Shown here piece by piece: positions 40,082-50,075 of a stretch of 64,000 nucleotides of DNA (position 1 is the stretch's first letter; each line of letters opens with the position of its first letter). The position numbers and the translations under genes were made by a program. Source of the stretch: Lachnospiraceae bacterium AC2031 (GTDB lineage: Bacteria; Bacillota; Clostridia; Lachnospirales; Lachnospiraceae); assembly GCA_000687975.1 (NCBI GenBank), contig JIAB01000001.1:1674001-1738000 (forward strand). The letters run 5' to 3'. A model generated the notes under the pieces. The model saw only the letters and a list, made by a program, of their open reading frames with translations, made no database searches and was not told the DNA's origin.

Positions 40082-41473
40082 ATGAAAGACCAGATAATTA
40101 ATAATTGGGATAGTATACTTAATACTCTTGAGACTCATTATGATGTCTCAAAGATTATAATAGAAACATGGATCAGACCACTTAGTATTTTTGAGATTAA
40201 GGATAATACTATCTATTTTTATGTAGATGAGAAGAGAGGAAAGCATGGCGTAGACTATCTTCGTAATAAGGGATACGATATGTTCCTTCTTTCTTCTATT
40301 AGAGAGTTCTTTAATGATCCAGATATTGAACTTGTTATAGATGAGAAGTATAAGTTTGTAGTTAATGATGGTGAAATATCCACAGATAGTACTAATATAG
40401 AAGGACCTTATAGTGCTGATTATTACCAGGCTGTTAAAAACAGTAACCTGGATCCTTTATATACATTTGAAAACTTTGTCATAGGTGAAAGTAACAGACA
40501 CGCCTATGCTACTTGTACTGCAGTAGCTGATCTTCCTAGTCAGGATGCTCTTAACCCACTGTTCCTTTATGGTGGATCCGGACTTGGAAAGACTCATCTT
40601 ATTCAATCTATTGCACATTTCATATTGCAGCATAATCCATCTATGAATGTTCTTTATGCATCATCTGAAAGATTCACAAATGATATCATCGAAGCTATTC
40701 AGAAGAATAAGACTGAAGAGTTCCGTCAGAAGTATCGTCAGGTTGATGTACTTATAATAGATGATATTCAAGAAATTATAGGTCGTGAAAGAACTCAGCA
40801 GGAGTTTTTCAACACCTTTAACTTCTTATATGAAGCAAAGAAGCAGATTATCATTTCGTCTGATAGACCACCTAAGGAAATAAAAGAACTGAACGAGCGT
40901 CTTCGTTCAAGATTTGAGTGGGGAGTTCCTATTGATATTCAGGCTCCTGACTATGAAACACGTATGGCCATTCTTAGAAATAAAGCTGAAAAGATGAGAA
41001 TGACCAATATTCCTGAGGAAATACTGGTTTATATTGCAGAAAATATCGTATCTAATGTAAGAGAACTTGAAGGAGCTCTTAAGAAACTGAGGATTTATTC
41101 ACAGCTTCTTAATGAAGATCTTACTATTGATCTTGCAAAAGAAACTCTGCGAGACCTTATTTTTAAGGATGCTGAGAAATCTATCACTCCTGATACTATC
41201 TTATCAACAGTTTCTGAACACTTAAATGTTAGTATCTCAGATATTCAATCAACAAAAAGAAGTAAAGATATCGCTATTGCAAGACAGACTGTTATGTATC
41301 TATGCCGCCAACTTACTGATAAAAGCTTACAATCTATAGGTGAGCTGGTCGGAGGAAAGGATCATGCAACTGTATATAATGGTATAAAGAGAATAGAAGA
41401 GAAGATTCAGTCGGATAGTCAGTTTGAAGGCATGATAAATGTCATTAAAAACAAGCTTAATCCACAACAATAA
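40082..41473 (+). CDS. dnaA: Chromosomal replication initiator DnaA
   Basis: Binds DnaA boxes and melts oriC. The ATG at 40082 (GGAGAAGAAAAG upstream) gives 463 residues. Domain I is DQIINNWDSILNTLETHY..ETWIRPLSIF. Domain III is AAA+ with Walker A LYGGSGLGKTHLIQSIAHFI, Walker B VDVLIIDDIQEIIGRERTQQ, sensor 1 QIIISSDRPP, and the Arg finger in ERLRSRFEWG. Domain IV is a DNA-binding HTH with KDIAIARQTVMYLCRQLTDK and the signature GGKDHATVYNGIKRIEEKI. Walker A reads GGSGLGKT as usual. Confidence 0.97.
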   Translation: MKDQIINNWDSILNTLETHYDVSKIIIETWIRPLSIFEIKDNTIYFYVDEKRGKHGVDYLRNKGYDMFLLSSIREFFNDPDIELVIDEKYKFVVNDGEISTDSTNIEGPYSADYYQAVKNSNLDPLYTFENFVIGESNRHAYATCTAVADLPSQDALNPLFLYGGSGLGKTHLIQSIAHFILQHNPSMNVLYASSERFTNDIIEAIQKNKTEEFRQKYRQVDVLIIDDIQEIIGRERTQQEFFNTFNFLYEAKKQIIISSDRPPKEIKELNERLRSRFEWGVPIDIQAPDYETRMAILRNKAEKMRMTNIPEEILVYIAENIVSNVRELEGALKKLRIYSQLLNEDLTIDLAKETLRDLIFKDAEKSITPDTILSTVSEHLNVSISDIQSTKRSKDIAIARQTVMYLCRQLTDKSLQSIGELVGGKDHATVYNGIKRIEEKIQSDSQFEGMINVIKNKLNPQQ

Positions 41474-41500
41474 AAATCTAAAAACATGAGTTTGAAATAC

Positions 41501-41620
41501 TTATACACACTTGTTTTCCTTTAATTTTAGGGATTTGTACGGGATTTCAACATATCAACAGCCCTTACTATTATTATTACTATAAATATTTATAAAATAT
41601 ATATACATTCGCGCGCGTTC
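41501..41620. other. Downstream oriC sub-region: DnaA boxes, DnaA-trio-like run and AT-rich unwinding element
   Basis: In the 193-base gap between dnaA and dnaN, a box TTATACACA (41501-41509) is followed by ATATCAACA (41552-41560), a GCCC spacer, then TTACTATTATTATTACTAT (41565-41583) and an AT stretch to about 41607. On the other strand the run reads as repeated TAG/TAA triplets. The order box, GC spacer, trios, AT-rich matches the basal unwinding system described for Bacillus subtilis oriC. A CG-rich palindrome (CGCGCGCG) follows the AT tract. Confidence 0.72.
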
Positions 41621-41666
41621 GAAAAAATAATTCGTATTACTTCGAGCTATATTGAAAGGAGAAATT

Positions 41667-42782
41667 ATGAGAATCAAATGTAAAAAGAGCGAACTGCTTA
41701 CAGGACTTAATATTGTATCTAAAGCAGTTTCTACTAAAGTAGTAAAACCAATACTTGAATGTATTCTTATTGAAGCTAAGAATGGAGAGGTTAAGCTTAC
41801 AGCTAACAATCTTAATCTTGGTATAGAAACATATATTGATTGTACTATCTTAGAAGAAGGTGTTGTTGCTCTTAGTGCTAAGTTCTTTACAGATATTATT
41901 AGAAAGCTTGCTGATAGCGAGATAGATATTGTTTCAAATAATGATTACAAGACAATAATTAATTGTGAGAAGTCAAACTTTAGTATTCCTTGCTGGTCAG
42001 GTGATGAGTTCCCTGAACTTCTTTCAGTAAGTAAGGATAAGAGCATTACTATATCCCAGCTTTCACTTAAGGATGTTATCAGACAGACAATATTCTCAAT
42101 AGCTGACAATGAGAACTCAAAGCTTATGAGTGGTGAGTACTTCAGTGTTAAGGATAATGTTCTTTCAGTAGTTTCTCTTGATGGTCACAGAATCTCACTT
42201 AGAAGACTTAATCTTAAGGGAGATAATTCAGATCTTAGTGCTGTTATTCCTGGTAAGACACTTCAGGAAATCAGCAAGATTATAAATGGCGATGATGAAG
42301 AAGATGTAGTTATCTACTTTTCAGATAAGAATATGAGCTTTGAGTTTGGTAGAACAAGAGTTGTATCAAGACTTATTGAAGGTGAGTACTTCAAGATTGC
42401 TCATATGCTTTCTATGGATACATCAATTGTTGTTAAGGCTAATAGAAATGAGCTTATGGGATGTATCGATAGAGCATCACTTCTTATTCAGGAAACAGAT
42501 AAGAAGCCTATTATTGTAAGTGTTAAGAATGATAACAATCTTTATATCAAGCTGGATACTAACAGAGGATCCATTAACGAAGAGATGGAGATTGAAAAAG
42601 AGGGTGATGAGATAGTTATTGGTTTCAACCCTTCATTCATCATGGATGCACTTAGAGTAATTGATGATGATAGAGTTCATATCTACATGAATGATTCTAA
42701 GAGTCCTTGTATCATTAAGGACGACGAAGAAACATTTACCTATATCATACTTCCAATAAATATTAATCCGGACGCATATTAA
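41667..42782 (+). CDS. dnaN: DNA polymerase III beta subunit (sliding clamp)
   Basis: Forms the ring that tethers polymerase to DNA. The start MRIKCKKSELLTGLNIVSKA at 41667 follows GAAAGGAGAAATT; the upstream in-frame TTG overlaps that site. The 371 residues contain the three clamp domains. Family landmarks include NNLNLGIETYID, ALSAKFFTDIIRKL, LDGHRISLRRL, and the C-terminal YIILPININ where the usual MP(M/V)R ending is replaced by an ILPI-type end. It is second in the dnaA-dnaN-S4-recF-gyrB-gyrA order. Confidence 0.96.
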   Translation: MRIKCKKSELLTGLNIVSKAVSTKVVKPILECILIEAKNGEVKLTANNLNLGIETYIDCTILEEGVVALSAKFFTDIIRKLADSEIDIVSNNDYKTIINCEKSNFSIPCWSGDEFPELLSVSKDKSITISQLSLKDVIRQTIFSIADNENSKLMSGEYFSVKDNVLSVVSLDGHRISLRRLNLKGDNSDLSAVIPGKTLQEISKIINGDDEEDVVIYFSDKNMSFEFGRTRVVSRLIEGEYFKIAHMLSMDTSIVVKANRNELMGCIDRASLLIQETDKKPIIVSVKNDNNLYIKLDTNRGSINEEMEIEKEGDEIVIGFNPSFIMDALRVIDDDRVHIYMNDSKSPCIIKDDEETFTYIILPININPDAY

Positions 42783-42783
42783 A

Positions 42784-43005
42784 ATGAATTCTATAGTTAT
42801 TACAATCAGAGAAGATGAAGAATATATTAAACTAGGCCAGGCACTTAAAAAAGCTGGCCTGGTTAGTTCTGGTGTTGAAGCCAAGGTAGTAATTGGTGAT
42901 GGACTTGTAACAGTAAATGGAGAAGTTGATACCAGAAGAGGCAGGAAGTTATATAAGGGTGATATGTTTGAATATAACGATACTGCTGTACAGGTTGAAA
43001 AATAA
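42784..43005 (+). CDS. S4-domain RNA-binding protein (YaaA/RlbA-like)
   Basis: A 73-residue single S4 domain: EEYIKLGQALKKAGLVSSGV, EAKVVIGDGLVTVNGEVDTR, RGRKLYKGDMFEY. In Bacillus the equivalent gene sits at the same place between dnaN and recF and its product associates with ribosome assembly. It starts 1 base after the dnaN stop and ends 3 bases before recF, so the three are tightly coupled. Confidence 0.92.
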   Translation: MNSIVITIREDEEYIKLGQALKKAGLVSSGVEAKVVIGDGLVTVNGEVDTRRGRKLYKGDMFEYNDTAVQVEK

Positions 43006-43008
43006 GAA

Positions 43009-44109
43009 ATGTATATTGATTCACTTGCTTTAAAAGACTTCAGAAATTATGAAGCTCTTGATATAAGATTTAGCGATAAAATAAATATCTTATATGGTGA
43101 TAACGCCCAGGGGAAAACTAATATACTAGAATCAATATTCCTCGCAGCTACTACCAGATCTCATAAGAAATCTAAAGAGAAAGATATTATAAGATTTGGT
43201 CAGGATAATTCATATATAAGGCTTGGTGTCAAAAAGAGGGATATTGGTCATAGAATAGATGTGCATATTAAAGGCACAGGCAGTAAAGGAATAGCTATTG
43301 ATGGTATTCCAATAAAAAGAGCTACAGAGCTTTTTGGACTTATCAACATCATAATGTTTTCTCCAGAGGATCTGTCCATAGTTAAGAACGGACCTGGTGA
43401 GAGAAGACGTTTTATGGATATGGAGATTTGCCAGCTTAGCAGGTTATACTACAGCAATCTCTCCACATATAATAAAATCCTTGATCAGAGAAATAACACT
43501 CTGAAGCAGATGGCATTTAGAAAAGGCAGCAGTTCTGATGAAGGCGGCAGCCTTGAAGATACCCTGGATATCTGGGATATTCAGCTGGCTGAAGCAGGCA
43601 AGGCTCTCATAAAAGAGAGAAACAACTTTATCAACATGATGAACGAGATGATTTCAGATATTCATAGCTCTATTACTTCAAGTAATGAAAAGCTGGATCT
43701 GAGATATGAGCCAAATGTTTCAATAGAGGATTTTGAAGATACTCTTAAAAACAAGAGAAATATTGATATTAAGAATACAGTCACAATGACTGGTCCTCAT
43801 AGAGATGACTTTGGTATATATATAAATGATATCGACGTCAGGGTATATGGTTCCCAGGGCCAGCAAAGAACTGCAGCGCTTTCTCTTAAACTTGCAGAGA
43901 TTGAACTTGTGAAGGATATAATAAATGACGACCCAATACTTTTGCTGGACGATGTTATGTCAGAGCTGGATTCAAAAAGAAGAGAAGCTCTTCTAAGTAG
44001 GATCAGTAATATTCAGACTATCATAACCTGCACAGGCTATGACGACTTCATAAAGCAAAGGATAAATGTGGATAAGATATATAAAATATCTAATGGTCAT
44101 GTAGTTTAA
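43009..44109 (+). CDS. recF: DNA replication and repair protein RecF
   Basis: An SMC-like ATPase in gap repair. Its 366 residues begin [20 protein letters not shown]. Walker A is [16 protein letters not shown], the signature region is [20 protein letters not shown], and Walker B is [40 protein letters not shown] is a RecF-specific segment. It sits in the standard origin order and is followed by gyrB after 43 bases. Confidence 0.96.
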   Translation: MYIDSLALKDFRNYEALDIRFSDKINILYGDNAQGKTNILESIFLAATTRSHKKSKEKDIIRFGQDNSYIRLGVKKRDIGHRIDVHIKGTGSKGIAIDGIPIKRATELFGLINIIMFSPEDLSIVKNGPGERRRFMDMEICQLSRLYYSNLSTYNKILDQRNNTLKQMAFRKGSSSDEGGSLEDTLDIWDIQLAEAGKALIKERNNFINMMNEMISDIHSSITSSNEKLDLRYEPNVSIEDFEDTLKNKRNIDIKNTVTMTGPHRDDFGIYINDIDVRVYGSQGQQRTAALSLKLAEIELVKDIINDDPILLLDDVMSELDSKRREALLSRISNIQTIITCTGYDDFIKQRINVDKIYKISNGHVV

Positions 44110-44152
44110 AAGTATAGTTTTAGTTTTAAAACTAAGTTTTAAGGAGGATCTG

Positions 44153-46159
44153 ATGAGTAAATCAGAGAATATGAATCCAGAAGAAGGATATGAAGTAACA
44201 GAAGAATATGGTGCAGACCAAATACAGATTCTTGAAGGTCTTGAAGCTGTAAGAAAGAGACCTGGTATGTATATTGGTAGTACTTCAACAAGAGGACTTC
44301 ACCATCTCGTATATGAGATTGTTGATAACTCTGTTGATGAAGCACTTGCTGGATATTGTAAAAACATTCAGGTTTTTATAAATGAAGATAATTCCATAAC
44401 TGTTATCGATGATGGTCGTGGTATTCCTGTAGGTATTCAGGAAAAGACTGGTCGTCCTGCAGTTGAGGTTGTATTTACTGTACTTCATGCCGGAGGAAAA
44501 TTCGGTGGTGGAGGATACAAGGTATCTGGTGGTCTTCACGGCGTTGGTTCTTCTGTTGTTAACGCTCTGTCTGACTGGCTTGAGGTTGAAGTATCTCGTG
44601 ACGGTAAGGTTTATAAGCAGAGATATGAGAGAGGAAATATCTGCTACGATCTTAAGGTAGTTGGTGAAGCAGAGGGTACTGGAACTAAGGTTACATTTAA
44701 GCCTGATGCAACTATCTTTGATGATGTTATATATGACTACGATACACTTCGAGTAAGACTCCGCGAGACCGCATTTCTTACTAAAGGTCTTAAGATTACT
44801 CTTACAGATCTTCGTTCACCAGTTAAGGGTGAAGAAGAATCTGATGAAGATTATAGTGCAAAGCTTGAAGCTTGGGAGCCAAAGACTGAGAGCTTCCACT
44901 ATGAGGGTGGTATAAAGGAATTTGTTACTTACCTCAACAGACATAAGACAGCTATCTACGATAAGGTTATCTACTGTGAAGGTACAAGAGATAACATCTA
45001 TGTAGAGGTTGCTCTTCAGCATAACAATGCATATAACGAAATGGTTTATAGTTTCGTTAATAATATCATTACACCAGAAGGTGGTATGCACCTTACTGGA
45101 TTTAGATCAGCGATGACTAAGGTTTTCAATGATTACGCTAGAAATAATAAGCTTCTTAAAGACAAGGATGATAACCTGTCTGGTGAGGACCTTCGTGAGG
45201 GACTTACAGCTATAATCAGTGTAAAGATTGAGGATCCTCAGTTTGAGGGACAGACAAAGCAGAAGCTGGGAAATGCTCCAGCAAGAACTGCAGTTGAGTC
45301 TCTTATGAATGAACAGCTGGTCATCTTCCTTGAGCAGAATCCATCTGTTGCTAAGGCAATAGTTGAGAAGGCTGTGAATGCACAGCGTGCTCGTATAGCT
45401 GCTCGTAAAGCAAGAGATGCTTCCAGAAAGAGTTATCTTTCAGATGGTATGTCACTTCCTGGAAAACTTGCTGACTGTTCAGATAAGAATCCAAAGAATT
45501 GTGAGATATATATAGTCGAGGGAGATTCCGCCGGTGGTTCTGCTAAGACTGCTCGTAACAGAGCAACTCAGGCAATCCTTCCACTTCGTGGAAAAATCCT
45601 GAATGTAGAGAAGGCTCGTATCGATCATATTATGGAGAATAAAGAAATCCAGGCAATGATCACAGCCTTTGGTACAGGTATTCATGAGAACTTCGATATT
45701 GAAAAGCTTCGTTATGACAAGATCATTATCATGACAGATGCCGACGTTGATGGTGCTCATATAGCAACACTGCTACTTACATTTTTCTATAGATTTATGC
45801 CGGACCTGATCCGTCAGGGTCATGTATATCTGGCACAGCCACCACTTTACAGACTTGAGAAGAACAAGAAGTTCTGGTATGCCTACAGTGATGAAGAACT
45901 TGCTTCTATAATCGATGAAGTAGGACGTGACCAGAACAATAAAGTTCAGCGTTATAAGGGACTTGGAGAGATGGATGCTGATCAGCTCTGGGATACAACT
46001 ATGGATCCTGAGAAGAGAATCCTGCTCAAGGTTTCTATGGATGGCGAAGATGAATCAGAGGTAGATCTTACATTTAACGTCCTTATGGGTGATGATGTAG
46101 AGCCACGTAAGAGATTCATTGAAGAAAATGCGAAATTTGTAAAGAACTTAGATATTTAA
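44153..46159 (+). CDS. gyrB: DNA gyrase subunit B
   Basis: The ATPase subunit of gyrase, which introduces negative supercoils. The ATG at 44153 follows AAGGAGGATCTG. The 668 residues show the GHKL ATP site ([40 protein letters not shown]), the transducer ([18 protein letters not shown]), and the TOPRIM motif [20 protein letters not shown] with [21 protein letters not shown] basic box and C-terminal [21 protein letters not shown] follow. It has the short Gram-positive form without the proteobacterial insert. Confidence 0.97.
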   Translation: MSKSENMNPEEGYEVTEEYGADQIQILEGLEAVRKRPGMYIGSTSTRGLHHLVYEIVDNSVDEALAGYCKNIQVFINEDNSITVIDDGRGIPVGIQEKTGRPAVEVVFTVLHAGGKFGGGGYKVSGGLHGVGSSVVNALSDWLEVEVSRDGKVYKQRYERGNICYDLKVVGEAEGTGTKVTFKPDATIFDDVIYDYDTLRVRLRETAFLTKGLKITLTDLRSPVKGEEESDEDYSAKLEAWEPKTESFHYEGGIKEFVTYLNRHKTAIYDKVIYCEGTRDNIYVEVALQHNNAYNEMVYSFVNNIITPEGGMHLTGFRSAMTKVFNDYARNNKLLKDKDDNLSGEDLREGLTAIISVKIEDPQFEGQTKQKLGNAPARTAVESLMNEQLVIFLEQNPSVAKAIVEKAVNAQRARIAARKARDASRKSYLSDGMSLPGKLADCSDKNPKNCEIYIVEGDSAGGSAKTARNRATQAILPLRGKILNVEKARIDHIMENKEIQAMITAFGTGIHENFDIEKLRYDKIIIMTDADVDGAHIATLLLTFFYRFMPDLIRQGHVYLAQPPLYRLEKNKKFWYAYSDEELASIIDEVGRDQNNKVQRYKGLGEMDADQLWDTTMDPEKRILLKVSMDGEDESEVDLTFNVLMGDDVEPRKRFIEENAKFVKNLDI

Positions 46160-46197
46160 TTGAGTGCCACACAGGTATTCTTAAAGGAGAGAAATAA

Positions 46198-48783
46198 ATG
46201 TCTGACGACAAGATATTCGATAAGCCACATGTTGATGTGAAAGAAGTCGATCTTAAAAAGACAATGGAGAATTCTTATATAGACTACGCTATGTCTGTTA
46301 TTGCATCCCGTGCACTTCCAGATGTAAGAGATGGTCTGAAGCCAGTTCAGCGTAGAATTCTCTATTCAATGATAGAGCTGAATAACGGTCCTGATAAGCC
46401 ACATCGTAAGTGTGCCCGTATCGTCGGTGATACAATGGGTAAATATCATCCACACGGTGATAGTTCTATATACGATGCATTAGTTAAGCTTGCTCAGGAG
46501 TGGAATACAAGATATCCACTTGTAGATGGACATGGTAACTTCGGTTCTATGGATGGTGATGGCGCTGCCGCTATGCGATACACAGAGGCACGTCTTACTA
46601 AGATTTCTATGGAGCTTCTTGCAGATATCAACAAGGATACTGTTGATTTTATTCCTAACTTCGACGAGACAGAGAAAGAACCTGTAGTTCTTCCATCACG
46701 TTATCCAAACTTACTGGTAAATGGTACTTCAGGTATCGCAGTTGGTATGGCAACCAATATTCCTCCTCACAACCTTCGTGAGGTAATAGAGGCTGCCGTT
46801 AAGATCATCGATAACAGAGTTGAAGAGGATAGAGAGACTGATATTGAAGAAGTTATGGATATCGTAAAGGGTCCTGACTTCCCAACAGGTGCTGAAATCC
46901 TTGGTAGAAAGGGTATTGAGGAAGCATATAGAACTGGTCGTGGTAAGATCAGAGTTCGTGCTATATCAGATATTGAGCCTATGGGTAAGGGCAAGCAGAG
47001 AATTGTCATTACTGAGCTTCCATATATGGTCAATAAAGCACTTCTTATTCAGAAGATTGCTGACCTTGCAAAGAATAAGAGAGTAGATGGTATTACAGAT
47101 CTTCGTGATGAGTCATCCCGTGAAGGAATGAGAATTGTTATCGAGCTTCGTCATGATGTAAATGCTAATCTGCTTCTAAATAATCTTTATAAGCATACAC
47201 AGCTGGAAGATACATTTGGCGTTAACATGCTTGCGCTTGTTAATAACCAGCCTAAGGTTCTTCCACTTATCGACATGCTTAAGTACTACATCAAGCATCA
47301 GGAAGATGTAGTAACAAGAAGAACTAAGTTTGAACTTGCAGCTGCTGAGAAGAGAGCTCATATAGTTGAGGGATTACTTGTAGCTATCGATAATATCGAT
47401 GAGGTTATCAAGATTATCCGTGCAGCAGCAAATGTTAACGAAGCTAAAGAAAAATTAATGGCTCGCTTTAACCTGACAGATGCTCAGGCACAGGCTATCG
47501 TTGACATGAGACTCCGTGCTCTTACAGGTCTCGAAAGAGATAAGCTGGAGGCAGAGTATAAAGAACTTCAGGAGAGAATCGCTTATCTGAAGAGTATCCT
47601 CGCAGATGAGAAGATGCTTCTTACAGTTATCAAGGAAGAGATGCAGTTAATAGCTGACAAGTACGGCGACGACAGAAGAACCCGTATCGGTCAGGCTGTT
47701 GGTGATTTCACAGATGAAGATCTGATCGATGACGAGCCAGCAGTTCTTACAATGACTCATTTCGGATATATCAAGAGAATGTCAGTGGATAACTTCCACG
47801 CTCAGAATAGAGGAGGAAAGGGTATCAAGGGTATCCAGACAGTAGAGGATGACTTCATTGAAGATCTTCTTATGACTACAACCCTTAATTACATCCTGTT
47901 CTTCACAAATAAGGGACGTGTGTTCAAGCTCCGTACCTACCAGATTCCTGAGGCAGGACGTACAGCCAGAGGTGTAAACATGGTTAACCTTCTTCAGCTG
48001 GATGGTGGTGAGCATGTTCAGGCTGTTGTTCCTATCAGAGAATTTACAGAGAATAAGTACTTCATCATGGTAACTAAGTCAGGTATGATCAAGAAGTCAC
48101 CACAGATGGATTACAAGAATATCAGAAAGAATGGTCTTATCGGTATCACAATCAAGGATGATGATGAGCTGATCGAGGTTAAGACTACTGATGATACAAG
48201 AGATATCTTCATGGTATCTAAGAATGGTATGTGTATCAGATTCAGAGATACTGATATAAGAAGCACTGGCCGTGCATCTATGGGTGTAAGAGGTATGAAC
48301 CTTGATCACGAAGATGAAGTAGTCGGAATGCAGATGAATACCCAGGGCGATAAGCTTCTTATCGTAACTGAGAAGGGTATGGGTAAGCGTACCAATATTG
48401 ATGAATTCACACTTCAGCGCCGTGGCGGTAAGGGTCTTAAGTGTTACAAAGTAACAGAAAAGACTGGCCGAGTTGTTGGTGTTAAGGCTGTTAATGATGA
48501 TCATGAAGTAATGCTTATTACAACAGAGGGTATCATTATCCAGCTTAGATGTGATGAGATATCAACATACGGAAGAATTACTTCTGGTGTTAAGCTCATT
48601 AACCTGAAGGGTGAGGAAACAGTAAAGACTATCGCTAAGGTACGTCAGTCTGATAAGGCTGAAACTGTAGACGGCGAAACTGTTGATGCTGATCTAGAAA
48701 CTGCTGTATCAACTGATGCTGAAGTAACTGAAGCAGATGCTACAAATGCAGAAGCTGGTGCAGAGGAAAAGACAGAGGAATAG
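46198..48783 (+). CDS. gyrA: DNA gyrase subunit A
   Basis: The breakage-reunion subunit. In its 861 residues the catalytic Tyr is about 128 in [14 protein letters not shown]. The quinolone-determining loop [15 protein letters not shown] keeps Ser (about 89) and Asp (about 93), the susceptible state. The coiled-coil tower and DNA gate are complete. The C-terminal beta-pinwheel has the GyrA box [12 protein letters not shown]. An extra acidic Thr/Glu/Ala tail (about 45 residues, [14 protein letters not shown]) ends the protein and may be family-specific. It is the last of the origin-right cluster. Confidence 0.97.
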   Translation: MSDDKIFDKPHVDVKEVDLKKTMENSYIDYAMSVIASRALPDVRDGLKPVQRRILYSMIELNNGPDKPHRKCARIVGDTMGKYHPHGDSSIYDALVKLAQEWNTRYPLVDGHGNFGSMDGDGAAAMRYTEARLTKISMELLADINKDTVDFIPNFDETEKEPVVLPSRYPNLLVNGTSGIAVGMATNIPPHNLREVIEAAVKIIDNRVEEDRETDIEEVMDIVKGPDFPTGAEILGRKGIEEAYRTGRGKIRVRAISDIEPMGKGKQRIVITELPYMVNKALLIQKIADLAKNKRVDGITDLRDESSREGMRIVIELRHDVNANLLLNNLYKHTQLEDTFGVNMLALVNNQPKVLPLIDMLKYYIKHQEDVVTRRTKFELAAAEKRAHIVEGLLVAIDNIDEVIKIIRAAANVNEAKEKLMARFNLTDAQAQAIVDMRLRALTGLERDKLEAEYKELQERIAYLKSILADEKMLLTVIKEEMQLIADKYGDDRRTRIGQAVGDFTDEDLIDDEPAVLTMTHFGYIKRMSVDNFHAQNRGGKGIKGIQTVEDDFIEDLLMTTTLNYILFFTNKGRVFKLRTYQIPEAGRTARGVNMVNLLQLDGGEHVQAVVPIREFTENKYFIMVTKSGMIKKSPQMDYKNIRKNGLIGITIKDDDELIEVKTTDDTRDIFMVSKNGMCIRFRDTDIRSTGRASMGVRGMNLDHEDEVVGMQMNTQGDKLLIVTEKGMGKRTNIDEFTLQRRGGKGLKCYKVTEKTGRVVGVKAVNDDHEVMLITTEGIIIQLRCDEISTYGRITSGVKLINLKGEETVKTIAKVRQSDKAETVDGETVDADLETAVSTDAEVTEADATNAEAGAEEKTEE

Positions 48784-48784
48784 T

Positions 48785-48976
48785 ATGGAAGAATTCAGAG
48801 ATAATATAAGCTCTCTATCCAACACTGGAACCATAGAGAATATACTTATCGGTGTAGCATACTGGCTGGCCGTTATTGTTGTAATTCTCTTCGTCTTTTA
48901 TGTGGCTGTTAGAATTAACAACTACAGACTGTATAGAAGACATGGTAAGGGTGCAAAGGACGATTTCTTAACCTAA
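48785..48976 (+). CDS. Small single-TM protein coupled to gyrA
   Basis: A 63-residue protein starting at 48785, one base after the gyrA stop; the ribosome site GAGGAA lies in the last gyrA codons. It has a short acidic start (MEEFRDNISSLSNTGTIENI), one TM helix (AYWLAVIVVILFVFYVAV) and a basic end (RINNYRLYRRHGKGAKDD). No family is recognised. The 3' end lies 28 bases before the fumarase alpha start. Confidence 0.6.
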   Translation: MEEFRDNISSLSNTGTIENILIGVAYWLAVIVVILFVFYVAVRINNYRLYRRHGKGAKDDFLT

Positions 48977-49004
48977 TGTGCAAATAATAGAGAGATTTGA
49001 AAAG

Positions 49005-49847
49005 ATGAGAGAAATAAGTGTAAATGATATCAAAAAGGAAGTCGCAAAACTCTGTGTTGATGCGAATCTTCAGTTGAGCCCTGAGATGGAGCAGTGTATT
49101 GCTGCTGCAAAGGAGAATGAGAGAGGCGAACTCGCTAAATCCGTTCTTGGTCAGCTTCAGGAGAACATGGAAATTGCGCGTGAAGATGGAATACCGATAT
49201 GTCAGGATACTGGCATGGCGGTATTCTTTGTTGAGTTAGGACAGGAAGTTCATATCGTTGATGGTGACCTCACTGAGGCAATAAATGAGGGCGTGAGATA
49301 TGGCTATACAGAAGGCTATCTTAGAAAGTCTGTTGTTGGTGATCCTCTCATCAGAGAGAACACAAAGGACAATACTCCAGCCATCATTCATTACGATATA
49401 GTTCCTGGAGATAACCTAAAGATAACAATCACTCCAAAGGGCTTTGGAAGTGAAAATATGAGTAAGCTTGTTATGCTTAAGCCAGCAGATGGAGTTGAAG
49501 GTGTAAAGCAGGTTGTTATCGATGCAGCTAAAAGTGCAGGACCAAATGCATGCCCACCATTCGTACTCGGAGTAGGAATCGGTGGAGATTTCGAGCTGGT
49601 TGCTAAGCTTGCAAAGAAGGCACTTACAAGAGAGCCAGGAAGTCATAATCCACTTCCTCATATTGCAGAGCTTGAGACAGAATTATTAGAGACAATCAAT
49701 TCACTGGGAATTGGACCTGCAGGACTTGGTGGAGATACCACAGCCCTTGCAGTAAATATAGAAACCTACGCAACACATATTGCTGGGTTGCCTGTGGCAG
49801 TGAACATGTGTTGTCATGTTGATAGACATAGCACAGTAATTCTTTAA
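49005..49847 (+). CDS. Class I fumarate hydratase, alpha subunit (4Fe-4S)
   Basis: One half of a two-subunit iron-sulfur hydro-lyase, interconverting fumarate and malate (tartrate dehydratase relatives share the fold). The ATG at 49005 (280 residues) fits the family start REISVNDIKKEVAKLCVDAN. Cluster-region motifs are GIPICQDTGMAVFFVE and AAKSAGPNACPPFVLGVGIG, with DNTPAIIHYDIVPGD and VAVNMCCHVDRHSTVIL near the end. Cys residues in CQDTG, NACPP and NMCCH are likely ligands. The last codons (GTA ATT CTT TAA) lie inside the closing stem of the element at 49836-49958. That element separates it from the beta subunit. Confidence 0.9.
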   Translation: MREISVNDIKKEVAKLCVDANLQLSPEMEQCIAAAKENERGELAKSVLGQLQENMEIAREDGIPICQDTGMAVFFVELGQEVHIVDGDLTEAINEGVRYGYTEGYLRKSVVGDPLIRENTKDNTPAIIHYDIVPGDNLKITITPKGFGSENMSKLVMLKPADGVEGVKQVVIDAAKSAGPNACPPFVLGVGIGGDFELVAKLAKKALTREPGSHNPLPHIAELETELLETINSLGIGPAGLGGDTTALAVNIETYATHIAGLPVAVNMCCHVDRHSTVIL

Positions 49848-49958
49848 TTTTTCTGCGAAGCAGATGCAAGAATATAATTTCATACATGGAAGCTTGCTTA
49901 CAAATGTATGAAATTATATTCTTGTATATAGTCCGAAGGACAAAAATTAAAGAATTAC
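49836..49958. repeat. Multi-armed self-complementary element (cloverleaf), copy B
   Basis: A 17-bp perfect closing stem (49836-49852 with 49942-49958) surrounds three arms: CTGC-GAA-GCAG (49853-49863), a 21-bp perfect stem 49867-49887/49904-49924 with an AAGC-TT-GCTT tip (49890-49899), and GTCC-GAA-GGAC (49931-49941). Two arms abut the closing stem exactly, giving a four-way junction. The left strand includes the last three sense codons and stop of the fumarase alpha gene. No ORF is present. Confidence 0.85.
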
Positions 49959-49987
49959 GTTATATTGTCTAAGTCGACGTATTCATC

Positions 49988-50047
49988 ATCACAGGCTTTG
50001 AGCAGACAAAGTCTGCGTCAGACCGCAAAGCGGGATGCGCCTGTGAT
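49988..50047. repeat. Second multi-armed hairpin element in fumarase alpha-beta gap
   Basis: A closing stem ATCACAGGC (49988-49996)/GCCTGTGAT (50039-50047) holds two arms: GCAGAC-AAA-GTCTGC (50002-50016) and CCGC-AAA-GCGG (50023-50033). Together with copy B it fills nearly all of the 228-base gap. Confidence 0.8.
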
Positions 50048-50075
50048 TGTGTAAAAAAATATAAAGGATATAGTT

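Noticed and set aside
46767-48504. Several antisense ORFs inside gyrA and gyrB
   Set aside because: They are shadows of strongly conserved coding frames and have no ribosome sites.
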